From Rhizobium sp. SL86 (lineage in GTDB: Bacteria > Pseudomonadota > Alphaproteobacteria > Rhizobiales > Rhizobiaceae), in contig NZ_JAPPRJ010000002.1 in the NCBI RefSeq assembly GCF_026672545.1, forward strand, positions 124,001 through 188,000: a DNA stretch of 64,000 nucleotides. Reading direction: 5' to 3'. The notes under the pieces were generated by a model. The model saw nothing but the letters and a program-made list of their open reading frames with translations, did no database searches and was not told the DNA's origin. Position numbers and translations under genes: made by a program. Shown piece by piece: positions 7,339 to 16,707 of the stretch (the first letter of the stretch is position 1; every line of letters begins with the position of its first letter).

Positions 7339-9537
7339 ATGGTGCGCAGGACAATGCTCGGCGATTTGACAGGTAGAGAGGCAGCCTGGCGCAGTTCAAT
7401 TCTGGGCAAGGTGACGCTCTTTCTGCTGCTTGCGGTTGCAGCCGCTTATGTCACCGGTGCGGCGACCGGCTGGGTGATGATCGAGCGCAGCCAGCGGGAA
7501 GACTGGCGGCGGCAGGCAAGCACGAATGCGCAGATCGCCAGCAGCGTCATTCGCAGCATCTACACCTTCGTTTCGGTGGATCTTTCGGACACCGCCCAGA
7601 TCGAAGCAATCAACTCGGAAAGCATGATCGGCGACGACCAGTCCGTGCTCGACACGGGTTTCGTGGCCGTCGATGTTTTGGCCCTGGCAGCCGTCCAGAC
7701 CAAGGAAAAGATCTGGCTTGCGGCCTATCAGCCGGATAGCGGGAAGTTGCTGACGCTGACCGACAATGACGGTGGCACGCAGGGTGTCGCAATCCAGCTT
7801 GAACAACCTGAAAAGCCCGGCTTTTCCCATTTCACAACAGGATTTGCGAAAGTCGGCCCGGAACGGCATTACGTCGCCATCATCCCGATCAAGACACCGG
7901 AGGGGACACTGCTGGGTGCGGTCGTCGCCAGCGCCGGCAAAGCCGACCGACTTCTGGAAATGCAGGCGAGCTTCTACCGGAACTCGCTGCTCTACGGCGC
8001 AATCAGCATGATCCTGACCGGCGCCGTCGTGGTGTTGACGATGAAGCGCCTGTTCCATCCGATCCCCAAGCTCATCGACGCGCTGAAGCGGATTGCCGGA
8101 GATGATACCGGCCATGTCACGCCGTTCCAGTCCCGCCGAGACGAGATCGGACGCCTTGCAGCGGCAATCGAGACCCTCCGGGAAGGCGTGGTGGAGCGCG
8201 AACACCTGCGCCGGGCCCAGGAAGCGGCGCGAGAACTGGAACACCTTGCCCTTCATGATCCCCTGACGGGACTGCCAAATCGCGCCTTCCTGCAGAACAC
8301 GCTGAACGCAATGCTCGCGTGCATCGTCGACAGCGGGAAGGTCGTCAATGTCATGCTGCTTGATCTCGACCGATTCAAACCGGTCAATGACACGTATGGG
8401 CACGCCATCGGCGACCAGTTGCTCATCGCCATGGCGCAGCGCATCACCCCCTTGATGGGACCGGAAGACATCCTGACGCGGCTCGGCGGCGACGAATTCG
8501 CCCTGATCCAGGCCGTTTCCATCAATGCGCACAAGGAAGCGCGACATCTCGGCAATCGCATCATCGAAGCGATCAGCCAGCCGTTTTTCATCGCCGGCCA
8601 TTCGATCACGATCGGCATCAGCATCGGTGTGGCGACGGCCCCCTTCCATGGCACGACGAACAAGGATGTCATGGGCCATGCCGACATCGCCCTTTACACC
8701 TCAAAGGGTGCCGGTCGCGGATGCCTGCGCATGTATGAGCCGGGCATGACGATGGAGGGCAGCGGTCGCAGCGCCATCGAACTCGAGCTTCTGCAAGCGC
8801 TGGCGGAAAACCAGTTCGAACTGTTCTACCAGCCCATCGTCAGCACCGCGACGGAGGATGTTTCAGGTTATGAAGCGCTCATCCGCTGGCGTCATCCGAA
8901 GCAGGGGCTCGTCAGCCCGGACAGCTTCATACCGGCGGCGGAAGACACCAACATCATCCTCGATCTCGACCGCTGGGTCCTGCAGGAGGCCTGCCGCGCA
9001 ATGGCAGGTCGGCCGGATGATCGGTCCGTTGCGGTCAACGTATCGGCGCTCAGCCTGCAGCGGCCGGATCTTCCCGATTTTCTGCTGAGGACGCTGCGGG
9101 ACACCGGCCTTGCTGCCCATCGGCTCGAAATCGAAATTACCGAAAGCCATCGCGTCGCGGGCGCCGATGTCGTCTCGATCCTGAACGACATTCGCAGCAT
9201 CGGCATCGGCATCGCCGTCGATGACTTCGGCACTGGCTTCAGTTCGATGTCCTACCTGATGGATCTTCCGGTCACGCGCATCAAGCTCGATCGCCGTTTT
9301 GTTTCCGGCGTCGTGACCGATCCGCGCTGTCTCAACGTCGTGCGCTCCTCCATTGCGCTTGCCCGCGGGCTGCAGATCGAGGTGACGGCCGAAGGCATCG
9401 AGAACAGGCGACAGTTGGACGTCATCCGATCGCTCGGTTGCCGCTCGGCGCAAGGCTATCTCTTCGGAAAGCCCGCCGCCCTGCCCGAGCCTGACATGCA
9501 AAGGAACCTGGCGCATCCCGTTCGCGCCGCATTATGA
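7339..9537 (+). CDS. Membrane GGDEF-EAL cyclic-di-GMP enzyme
   Basis: 732 residues from the ATG at 7339; a TTG at 7321 and an ATG at 7354 (AGGA just upstream) are alternatives. Helices at about 25-45 and 217-237 enclose a periplasmic sensor region of about 170 residues, followed by a HAMP-like linker (HPIPKLIDALKRI). The cyclase motif GGDEF is intact at residues 383-387, but the Arg of the RxxD inhibitory site is replaced (GPED). The phosphodiesterase domain has EAL at 512-514, ITES, DDFGTG, KLD and AEGIE, so it should be active. The net activity cannot be read from sequence. It lies 12 bases upstream of two binding-protein genes on the same strand, suggesting a ligand-sensing link. Confidence 0.9.
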   Translation: MVRRTMLGDLTGREAAWRSSILGKVTLFLLLAVAAAYVTGAATGWVMIERSQREDWRRQASTNAQIASSVIRSIYTFVSVDLSDTAQIEAINSESMIGDDQSVLDTGFVAVDVLALAAVQTKEKIWLAAYQPDSGKLLTLTDNDGGTQGVAIQLEQPEKPGFSHFTTGFAKVGPERHYVAIIPIKTPEGTLLGAVVASAGKADRLLEMQASFYRNSLLYGAISMILTGAVVVLTMKRLFHPIPKLIDALKRIAGDDTGHVTPFQSRRDEIGRLAAAIETLREGVVEREHLRRAQEAARELEHLALHDPLTGLPNRAFLQNTLNAMLACIVDSGKVVNVMLLDLDRFKPVNDTYGHAIGDQLLIAMAQRITPLMGPEDILTRLGGDEFALIQAVSINAHKEARHLGNRIIEAISQPFFIAGHSITIGISIGVATAPFHGTTNKDVMGHADIALYTSKGAGRGCLRMYEPGMTMEGSGRSAIELELLQALAENQFELFYQPIVSTATEDVSGYEALIRWRHPKQGLVSPDSFIPAAEDTNIILDLDRWVLQEACRAMAGRPDDRSVAVNVSALSLQRPDLPDFLLRTLRDTGLAAHRLEIEITESHRVAGADVVSILNDIRSIGIGIAVDDFGTGFSSMSYLMDLPVTRIKLDRRFVSGVVTDPRCLNVVRSSIALARGLQIEVTAEGIENRRQLDVIRSLGCRSAQGYLFGKPAALPEPDMQRNLAHPVRAAL

Positions 9538-9549
9538 GGAATGGTCATC

Positions 9550-10500
9550 ATGAACAAGACTGCCTCTGCCCACCGAACATCCGCCCCCCGCCGGAGCGCC
9601 ATGCTCGGACTGACATGGATGATTGCGCTCGCTTTTGCGGTGCCTCTGTCACCCGATACGGCCGCCGCGACCGACATCCCGCCGAATACGCTGGAAAAGA
9701 TCCGCCAGTCCGGCGAAGTCATGATCGGACACCGCCAAGCGGAACCACCGTTTTCCTATGTCGTCGGCGAGCAGCCGACAGGTTATTCCCTGGAACTCTG
9801 CAGCCGCATCGTCGACCTGCTGGCACAACGGCTGAACCTGCCCGAGATCAAGATCCGGTATCAGGTGGTGTCGTCGGCAACCCGTTTCGTGATGATGCGC
9901 GCGGGCAAGATCGACATGGAATGTGCGGCCACCACCAACAACGCCGAACGCAGGAAGCTCGTCGCCTTCAGCTATCCGCATTTCGTCACGGCGACCCGTT
10001 TCGTTGCGCTCAAGGAGTCCGGGATCACGCGGCTTGCCGATCTCGCCGGACGCAGCGTCGCAGCGACGACGGGAACCGTCAATCTGGATCAGCTGAATGC
10101 CGTCAATCGGGAGAAGGGGCTGAATATCTCCGTCCTCTTGAACAAGGAAAATGCCAGCTCGTTTGCGATGGTGACAAGCGGCAAGGCTTCCGCCTTCGTG
10201 ATGGACGATATCCTGCTGGCCGGCCAGATTGCCGCTGCGGCCAATCCGGAAGCCTATGTCATTTCGCAGGACACGCTGAGCCGGCCGGAACCCTACGGCA
10301 TCCTGCTTCCTCTGGGTGATACGGCTTTCAAGGATGCCGTCAACGAGAGCATCCGTACGATCTACGCCAGCGGCGAAATCTACCGCCTGTATGAAAAGTG
10401 GTTCGAACAGCCAATCCCGCCGAAAGGTCAGAACATGAAGCTGCCGGTCTCGCCGGAGCTTCGCGCGGTCTTCGACACGCCCAAAGACTATATGGAGTGA
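9550..10500 (+). CDS. Periplasmic amino-acid binding protein 1 (GltI-like)
   Basis: 316 residues. The ATG at 9550 is preferred over 9541 because GAGGA lies 9 bases before it and directly abuts 9541. A long basic-hydrophobic signal peptide (about residues 1-36) precedes a bacterial extracellular solute-binding domain (SBP_bac_3). GHRQAEPPFSY, GYSLELC and NNAERRKLVAFS match the glutamate/aspartate binding protein family (GltI). These normally deliver ligand to an ABC importer, but no permease or ATPase is adjacent. The next gene is a paralogue, and a sensor kinase pair follows, so a role in sensing is possible. Confidence 0.85.
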   Translation: MNKTASAHRTSAPRRSAMLGLTWMIALAFAVPLSPDTAAATDIPPNTLEKIRQSGEVMIGHRQAEPPFSYVVGEQPTGYSLELCSRIVDLLAQRLNLPEIKIRYQVVSSATRFVMMRAGKIDMECAATTNNAERRKLVAFSYPHFVTATRFVALKESGITRLADLAGRSVAATTGTVNLDQLNAVNREKGLNISVLLNKENASSFAMVTSGKASAFVMDDILLAGQIAAAANPEAYVISQDTLSRPEPYGILLPLGDTAFKDAVNESIRTIYASGEIYRLYEKWFEQPIPPKGQNMKLPVSPELRAVFDTPKDYME

Positions 10501-10506
10501 GGGGCC

Positions 10507-11406
10507 ATGAGAAATGTCCTCAAAACCGCCTTCACCGTTCTTTTCTCGCTGACGGGCCTTGCCACCACCTCGGCGCAGGCTCTGACCGAGGTCGTGGTGC
10601 CGTCCACGGTCGAGCGCCTGCGTGAGACACAGGTGCTGCGGATCGGCTACGGATCGGCAGAACCCTTCTCCTTCACCACCGCATCTGGCGAGGTCGTCGG
10701 CTACTCGATCGACCTTTGCAAGGCGATGGCCGTCGAACTTCGGCGGATGCTCGCCCTGCCGGACCTCAAGCTCGACTATGTCTTCCGCACACCGGCGAAC
10801 CGCCTGCAGCTGCTGAACGACGGTTCGATCGACATCGAATGTAATGCCAGCACCAATACCCCTGAACGCAGGAAGGCTGCGGCCTTCGCTCCTCCGCACT
10901 TCTTCACGCAGACCCGCTTCGTCACGCTTGCCAAGAACAACATCCGTACGCTGGAGGATCTGCGCGGCAAGAGCGTCAGCGTGGTGCTCGGAACCGTGAA
11001 TATCGGCGAGATCCTGCAGGCCTCGCGCGAACGCAAGCTTGGTCTGGTCTCGGTGCCGGTGCAGGAGGTTCACGAAGCCTTCGATCTCGTCACCAACGGA
11101 CGCGCATCCGCATTTGCGATGGACGATATCCTGCTCTACAGCCTGATTGCCCGTTCGGGACGGCCGGAGGATTACCGCGTTGGCGATGACCCCCTGTCGG
11201 AAGCAGCCGCCTATGGTTTCATGACCCGTCTGCACGACACCGAATTTGCCGATCTCGTCGCCCGGGCCCTGAAACAGGTCTACGGCAGCCCGCAGATGCG
11301 GGAGATCTACGACCGGTGGTTCATGCGCCCGATCGGCGACGGACAGTATGCGCTGAACATGCCGATGAGCGCCGAGCTGAAGGCCGCCATGGGTTTGTCA
11401 GACTAG
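10507..11406 (+). CDS. Periplasmic amino-acid binding protein 2 (GltI-like paralogue)
   Basis: 299 residues with a signal peptide ending near residue 24 (TTSAQA). It shares the architecture and key stretches of the upstream gene (GYGSAEPFSF, GYSIDLC, STNTPERRKAAAF, FAMDDILLYS), so the pair is a tandem duplication that has diverged clearly. The fold is SBP_bac_3; ligand is probably an acidic or related amino acid by family. TGAGGGGCC gives a ribosome site, and only 6 bases separate it from the first copy. As with its neighbour, no membrane component of a transporter is encoded nearby. Confidence 0.85.
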   Translation: MRNVLKTAFTVLFSLTGLATTSAQALTEVVVPSTVERLRETQVLRIGYGSAEPFSFTTASGEVVGYSIDLCKAMAVELRRMLALPDLKLDYVFRTPANRLQLLNDGSIDIECNASTNTPERRKAAAFAPPHFFTQTRFVTLAKNNIRTLEDLRGKSVSVVLGTVNIGEILQASRERKLGLVSVPVQEVHEAFDLVTNGRASAFAMDDILLYSLIARSGRPEDYRVGDDPLSEAAAYGFMTRLHDTEFADLVARALKQVYGSPQMREIYDRWFMRPIGDGQYALNMPMSAELKAAMGLSD

Positions 11407-11466
11407 ATCTCATGGCCGCCGTCACCCCATGTTCTTGGCTATCCGCACCGCCCGATTTGCAGGATA

Positions 11467-12177
11467 ATGTCCAGTGGTCGAAGCGGGTGGGGGCGTCCAT
11501 TGGCACTAGCAGATTCGCAAGTCATCCAGCCGATTTCGGTGCTGATCGTCGAAGACGACGCCCCGACACGACAGCGCATCGTCGGTGCGCTGTCGAACAC
11601 GGCCGATTTCAACGTAAACCAGGCTGCCAGCTTCACCGAGGCCTACAGCTTTCTGGCCCAGACCTGTCCTGACGTTCTCTTGACCGATATCCAGCTGCCG
11701 GACGGCAGCGGCATGGACCTGATCCGGCGCATGCGCCAGAAGTCCGACAAGACGGAGATCATGGTGATCTCCATCCTCGGCGACGAAACAAGCGTGATCT
11801 CCGCCATTCTGCTTGGCGCAAACGGTTATATCCTGAAGGATGCATTTCCGGCGGACATTGCCGATACGGTACGCGATCTGCTCAAGGGCCACTCGCCGAT
11901 TTCGGCTTCGATCGCCCGCTTCATCGTCCGCCGCACCCAGTCACGGGAGAGCGGCGCGCCGCGCTCCGACCTCAACACCGCAAAGCTGACCGCACGCGAG
12001 ATCGACATCCTCTGGGGGATCGCCAAGGGGTTCAGCTACGCCGATATTGCCGACCATCTGGGGATTTCGCGGCAGACGGTACCGGGCTACATCAAGAACA
12101 TCTATCGCAAGCTCGAGGTGAACACGCGGGGCGAAGCGGTGTACGAGGCACTGCAGCAGGGGTTGATTCGTCTGTGA
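11467..12177 (+). CDS. NarL/FixJ-type response regulator
   Basis: Up to 236 residues. The start at 11467 is uncertain: a TTG at 11500 behind a G-rich stretch would remove 11 residues. The receiver domain has the acidic pair VEDD and phosphoacceptor Asp74 (LLTDIQLPDG), with Lys in YILKDA. The C-terminal LuxR helix-turn-helix starts at LTAREIDIL and ends EVNTRGEAVYEA; the recognition helix has the slightly unusual TVPGYIKNIYRKL. Its stop overlaps the GTG of the sensor kinase, so the two form a cognate pair. The targets are unknown; the upstream binding-protein or GGDEF-EAL genes are plausible. Confidence 0.88.
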   Translation: MSSGRSGWGRPLALADSQVIQPISVLIVEDDAPTRQRIVGALSNTADFNVNQAASFTEAYSFLAQTCPDVLLTDIQLPDGSGMDLIRRMRQKSDKTEIMVISILGDETSVISAILLGANGYILKDAFPADIADTVRDLLKGHSPISASIARFIVRRTQSRESGAPRSDLNTAKLTAREIDILWGIAKGFSYADIADHLGISRQTVPGYIKNIYRKLEVNTRGEAVYEALQQGLIRL

Positions 12178-14099
12178 CGCTCACCTCGTCGTCCCACACC
12201 GACCCGTCCTACCGCCGCCTGGCACTGGCTGCGGTCTTCGTGCTCCTGCAGTTGGCTGTCATCGTCATCTGCGTGCAGATCCGCCAGATCCCGCTTCCAC
12301 GCCCACCGGAAAGCGACCGCATCGAACAGATGTGGCGTCAGGGGGCCCGCGGTGAGTGGCAGCCGGTGACGCTGCCGGATCACCGGCCAACCGCCGGCCT
12401 GACACCAACGATCACCACCTATCGCGCGACATTCGCGTGGTCACCCGACCAAGCCAAAACGCCCTGGGCGGTCTTCGTGCCACGCTTTACCACCACCATC
12501 GAGATCGCCATCAACGGCAGCACCATTGAAGATACCGTCCGCGATCCCTCCAAGCGCCGGCCGGACCGCAACACGCCCGTGCTGGCGCCGATCGCCGAAA
12601 GCCTGTTGAAGCCCGGTTTGAACGAGGTGACGGTACGATTGCAGGTCTGGGGGCCTCTGGAAGGTTATCTCGACAGCCTCTATGTGGGACCGGATGCGCA
12701 GATGCGACGTGCATACGACGTCCGCCGGACGCTCTTCGACACCCTGCCCCTGATCCTGGCGGCCTGGCAAGTCACCTTCGCCACTCTGCTCGGCATCATC
12801 TGGCTGAACCGCCGCCATGAATCCATCTATGGTTATCTGGCCATGGCCACAATGCTGGGGGTGGTGCAGCATTTCGCAGGTCTGCCACAATCCGCCATCG
12901 TCGCGGGTCTGCTGGGTGCCATGGGGCCACTCGAAGCCGCCCTGATGCTGCATTACATGCTGCTTCTGACGGGCCGGCGGATCCGTCGCCGGCATGCTTT
13001 TGCCTTCATGCCCGGCCTCGTCATCATCGCCGCCGCCTTCCTTCTGTCTCCGGAACACCTGCGCATCGTCTATCTGTTGCTCGGTCCACCCTCCATCGGC
13101 CTCCTGATTGCCGCCGTGTGGATCGTCCTGCTGGCGGCAGTGTGGCAGGCGAGGCGACACGCCATCTATCTCGCGACGATATTCACCGCAGTGCTGAGCT
13201 GCTGGGCCCTCGACGTCCTGACGCTCAACAACATGATTGCCGGCGAACGGATCTTCATCGGCCGTCCGTCCTATTCTCTGGTGCTGATGGCGCTCGGCAT
13301 CTGGCTGATCTGGCGGTTTGTGCAGGCTTTGAAGGAGGCCGACGGTTTTGCCGCCGCACTGGTGCAGAAGGTCACGGAAGCAGAGGACAAGCTGCGCGCC
13401 AATTTCGCTCGCGAAGAGGAACGGGCCCGCTCGGAAGCGCTGCTTGCCGAACGCACCCGCCTGATGCGTGACCTGCATGACGGGCTGGGCGGACAGCTCG
13501 TCAGCATCGTCGCTCTGTCGGAACAGCCGCAGCCCTCGGGCCAGGCGATCGGCGAGGCAGCGCGTGCGGCACTGAAGGACCTGCGGCTCGTCATCGATGC
13601 GATGGAGGAGATCGACGGAGACCTGATGCTGGCGCTCGCCTCCTGGCGCGAGCGGATCGACACGCAGTTACGGGCACACCAGATGCACCTCGACTGGACC
13701 ATTCGCGGCCCGTCAGGCCTTCCGATCTTCCAGAACCTCAGGTCGTGGCATGTCATCCAGTTGATCCGCCTGATGGACGAAGTGGTCACCAACGCGGTCA
13801 AACACTCCGGCGGCAAACATGTCGCGGTGACGATCGAAACCGTCGACGACACGGCCGGCAGGCCGGCAGGGCGGATCACCATTCAGGATGATGGGCATGG
13901 CTATGCCGCAGACCAAACAGGTGCGGCCGGCACCGGGCGCTCAGGTACAGGCCGCGGACTTCTCAACATTCGCCGGCGGGCGGCCCTGTGCGACATCGAT
14001 CTCGTCACCGAAACGGGACCGACCGGCACGAGGATCGAACTGACCTTGCCGGCGGAATTTCCGTCACAGACCGCCGACAGCCGGTCGGGCAAGATTTGA
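12174..14099 (+). CDS. 7TM sensor histidine kinase (HisKA_3)
   Basis: 641 residues from a GTG overlapping the regulator stop (GTGA). Helix 1 (about 17-36) is followed by a periplasmic beta-sandwich-like domain of about 160 residues (VPRFTTTIEIAING, LKPGLNEVTVRL) resembling the 7TMR-DISMED2 sensor. Then come about seven membrane helices (200-390), a coiled linker, the HisKA_3 phosphoacceptor His435 (MRDLHDGLGGQL) and a HATPase with N-box DEVVTNAVKHS and G-boxes DDGHGY and GTGRGLLNI. The DISM class is thought to bind carbohydrate-like or other periplasmic ligands. The two binding proteins upstream could present the ligand; that is inference. Confidence 0.88.
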   Translation: MTLTSSSHTDPSYRRLALAAVFVLLQLAVIVICVQIRQIPLPRPPESDRIEQMWRQGARGEWQPVTLPDHRPTAGLTPTITTYRATFAWSPDQAKTPWAVFVPRFTTTIEIAINGSTIEDTVRDPSKRRPDRNTPVLAPIAESLLKPGLNEVTVRLQVWGPLEGYLDSLYVGPDAQMRRAYDVRRTLFDTLPLILAAWQVTFATLLGIIWLNRRHESIYGYLAMATMLGVVQHFAGLPQSAIVAGLLGAMGPLEAALMLHYMLLLTGRRIRRRHAFAFMPGLVIIAAAFLLSPEHLRIVYLLLGPPSIGLLIAAVWIVLLAAVWQARRHAIYLATIFTAVLSCWALDVLTLNNMIAGERIFIGRPSYSLVLMALGIWLIWRFVQALKEADGFAAALVQKVTEAEDKLRANFAREEERARSEALLAERTRLMRDLHDGLGGQLVSIVALSEQPQPSGQAIGEAARAALKDLRLVIDAMEEIDGDLMLALASWRERIDTQLRAHQMHLDWTIRGPSGLPIFQNLRSWHVIQLIRLMDEVVTNAVKHSGGKHVAVTIETVDDTAGRPAGRITIQDDGHGYAADQTGAAGTGRSGTGRGLLNIRRRAALCDIDLVTETGPTGTRIELTLPAEFPSQTADSRSGKI

Positions 14100-14151
14100 C
14101 CGCACAAGCTTGCCCAGAACGACCCTACGACTGAGTGCCGAAAAGACCCGC

Positions 14152-14553
14152 TCAGCGGACCCCGCGACGATTGACCGGACCGCCACGATTGGCCGGTGCG
14201 GCACCGACGCCTGGCGCTCCCACACCCGGAGCCACGCCGACGCCCGGGGCTCCAACGCCCGGCGCACCGACGGCAGGCCGCGCGACGCAGCCGACCGGGT
14301 ACCCTGGGCGCGTGCAATAGACGGCAGTCCGCACCGCCGGTCGCACGACACACCCCACCGGCACACCGGGTGCCGTGCAGTAGATGACGGCGGCAGCCGG
14401 CGGGCGCACGACGCAGCCTTTCGGAACGCCGACGGTCTTGCAATAGACGACAGCCGCGGCCGGCGCCTCAACAAGAACCGGCTCTGAGACAGCCAAGCCG
14501 GACGCGAATGCCAGCGCAAGCGCCGAACGGGCCAGGACGGGGCGAATGGCCAT
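14152..14553 (-). CDS. Small secreted Cys-repeat protein with elastin-like tail
   Basis: 133 residues from the ATG at 14553 (GGAG 9 bases upstream); 14568 and 14559 are possible starts. A signal peptide (about 1-23) is followed by three 21-residue repeats of the form AVxYCxxxGxPxGCVxRP, with Cys pairs at 38/47, 59/68 and 80/89, then a tail of GVGAP repeats (95-120) and a basic end (NRRGVR). Six regularly spaced Cys in an exported protein suggest three intramolecular disulfides or metal binding. I know similar short YC/GCV proteins occur in rhizobia but know no function. It is divergent from the MscS gene and convergent with the kinase. Confidence 0.7.
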   Translation of the reverse strand: MAIRPVLARSALALAFASGLAVSEPVLVEAPAAAVVYCKTVGVPKGCVVRPPAAAVIYCTAPGVPVGCVVRPAVRTAVYCTRPGYPVGCVARPAVGAPGVGAPGVGVAPGVGAPGVGAAPANRGGPVNRRGVR

Positions 14554-14723
14554 GATCATGTTCTCCATCAAAATCTCGGTGCCAATTCCAAGGCAACTGA
14601 TTGGCGAGTATGCCGCAACCAATAGCTCCGCACAGGCCATGATCATGGGGTAGAGCCCGCCTCCTTCCACCGGTACAGACAAGGATCGACAAACGCGGCA
14701 GCGCAGGCGACGAGGCTGGCAAG

Positions 14724-16616
14724 ATGAATGGTCCATCAGCGCAGACGGCAACCCCGCCACAGGCGCCGGTTCCGCCGACGGGCGATGGCCCGGACCTGAT
14801 CGAACGGGCCGCACAGGTGATCGACCAGTTCGAGACGCGGCTCATCGAAAGCCTGCTGTCGGCCCCTCGCCTCAGCGCGGATCTCGCCAAGGCTGCTCAT
14901 ATTCTGCCGCAGGCCAATCACGCGCTTCTGGCCTCGATCGCTGCGGCTCTCTTCCTCATCGGCCTGTTCGTCGTGACCTCCCACCTCAGCCGTTCGCGAC
15001 GGCTTGCCGCCGCGAACGCCCGCGTTCCGGTCATCGCCATGCTGCGGCTGACCGCCTGGAGCCTTCTGCCGCTCCTTGTCACCGCACTCGCGGCCCGGAT
15101 CCTGCTGGTCCACGGACTGAACGATCCGGCCGCGCAGACAGGTTTTGTGCGAGACCTGGTGCTTGCCGTCGTCGTGTGGCTGGCTTCGGTCACCTTTCTC
15201 GATCTGGTGCTGCGTCCCGGCATTGCGCACCTCAGGCTTGTCGCGCTGAACGAACACGGCGCCCGACGTGCCTTTCGCTGGGGCGCGCTTCTTCTCGCGC
15301 TTGCCCAGCTTCAGGCGGCGGCGCTTGAAGCCGCCGATGAGGCCGGAATGCCGCGGCCTTCGCTGACCTTGCTTTCGGCGATTGCGGCGGTTGCACTTCT
15401 CGTGCTCGTGCTGCGTCTCCTCGCGCGGCTGCGCCTCAGCGGGCTGACGCCGCTTCTCTATCTCTGCCTTGTCTGGCTCGCCGTTTTCGGCGCCGTGCTG
15501 TGGATCTGGGGCTGGGTGATGCAGAACATGGCCCTGTTTCAGGGCATGAAGGGACTGGTGATCGGCATTCTGCTGGCGCTCGCCTTCGACCGTTCGATTG
15601 CGCTCAGTATCAGCCTGTCGCGGCGGCCGGCCGTCATGCGGCTGCTGTTCGTCATCCGGGTGCTGATCGATGCCCTGGCGATCGCGATCATCCTGCGGGT
15701 GATTGCCGGCTACTGGCTGGTCGGCAGCCTGTCGCTGATCGATCCGGCGCAGTGGCCCGACTATTCCCGGCGTCTCAATTTTGCCCTCGTGCTTCTGGTC
15801 TGCGCCGCGGGCCTTGCTGCGCTGATCCATGCGCTCATCGAAGCCCGTATCATGCCGCAGGAAGCGCTCGGCTCGCTGGAAGACCAGGAGCTGCGGCAGG
15901 CGCGTGTCTCCACGGTTCTGCCGATCATCCGTTTTTCGCTGCTCGCTCTCATTGGAGGCGTCTTCTCGCTGGTCGCGCTTTCGGCGCTCGGCGTCGACAC
16001 AACACCCGTGATGGCCGGCGCCGGTATTCTTGGTCTCGCCGTCAGCCTTGGCTCGCAGGCTTTGGTGAAGGACATCATATCCGGCGTCTTCTGGATGCTC
16101 GACGATGCCTTCCGGCTTGGCGAGGATGTCGAGATCGACGGGAAACCGGGCAGGATCGAACGGATCCAGATCCGCAGCCTCAGGCTTCGCGGCGCCGATG
16201 GCCGGCTGCATACGATCCCTTATGGCCAGATCGAGATCGTGGCGAGCCGCAGCCGCAGCCTCGTAACGGCGAAGATCACGATCCGGTTGACGGAAAGTCC
16301 GAGCATGGCGCAACAGGACCGCCTGCTCCGCCTGGTGGGATCGACGCTGCGCAGCGAACCGGCGATCCACGCGGCAATCGTTGGCAAGATCGCACTGTCC
16401 GAAGTGGTGACCGGTGTCCAGACCCACGAACTCGGCCTGACCTTCCACCTGCTGCGCGTCTCCGCCCCCAGCGTTCTGCCGCTGATCCCGCCCCTGCTTC
16501 TCGAGGTCCTCCAGTCCGCACACCTCGCTCTGGCGCCCGATGCGGTGGAGGTTTCGATGGTGGAAACGGCACCGGTTTCGGAGGCCGCAATGCAGATGGC
16601 AGCGTCTACGCCATGA
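14724..16616 (+). CDS. MscS-family mechanosensitive channel
   Basis: 630 residues, well over the 286 of the minimal channel, with about 10-11 predicted helices. The pore helix and beta domain are at about 430-520: a Gly/Ala-rich helix (MAGAGILGLAVSLGSQ), then LVKDIISGVFWMLDDAF, GEDVEID and LHTIPYGQI, all diagnostic of MscS. The family forms heptameric inner-membrane channels opened by membrane tension under hypo-osmotic shock. The extra N-terminal helices resemble the larger YbdG/MscM-like members. The stop at 16616 is followed 91 bases later by the lipoprotein gene on the same strand. Physical clustering with the RND genes hints at an envelope-stress role. Confidence 0.88.
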   Translation: MNGPSAQTATPPQAPVPPTGDGPDLIERAAQVIDQFETRLIESLLSAPRLSADLAKAAHILPQANHALLASIAAALFLIGLFVVTSHLSRSRRLAAANARVPVIAMLRLTAWSLLPLLVTALAARILLVHGLNDPAAQTGFVRDLVLAVVVWLASVTFLDLVLRPGIAHLRLVALNEHGARRAFRWGALLLALAQLQAAALEAADEAGMPRPSLTLLSAIAAVALLVLVLRLLARLRLSGLTPLLYLCLVWLAVFGAVLWIWGWVMQNMALFQGMKGLVIGILLALAFDRSIALSISLSRRPAVMRLLFVIRVLIDALAIAIILRVIAGYWLVGSLSLIDPAQWPDYSRRLNFALVLLVCAAGLAALIHALIEARIMPQEALGSLEDQELRQARVSTVLPIIRFSLLALIGGVFSLVALSALGVDTTPVMAGAGILGLAVSLGSQALVKDIISGVFWMLDDAFRLGEDVEIDGKPGRIERIQIRSLRLRGADGRLHTIPYGQIEIVASRSRSLVTAKITIRLTESPSMAQQDRLLRLVGSTLRSEPAIHAAIVGKIALSEVVTGVQTHELGLTFHLLRVSAPSVLPLIPPLLLEVLQSAHLALAPDAVEVSMVETAPVSEAAMQMAASTP

Positions 16617-16707
16617 TCATGGGATGGCGGGAAAGCGCCACCTGGACGAGTGTGCGCCTCACGTCGCGCGGCCAATCGCTGCGCCCTTTGGACCCTGGAG
16701 CAGCAGC

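Noticed and set aside
14196..14320. Short tandem repeats that resemble a CRISPR or satellite
   Set aside because: They are the codons of the GVGAP protein repeats in the secreted protein, not spaced direct repeats with unique spacers.
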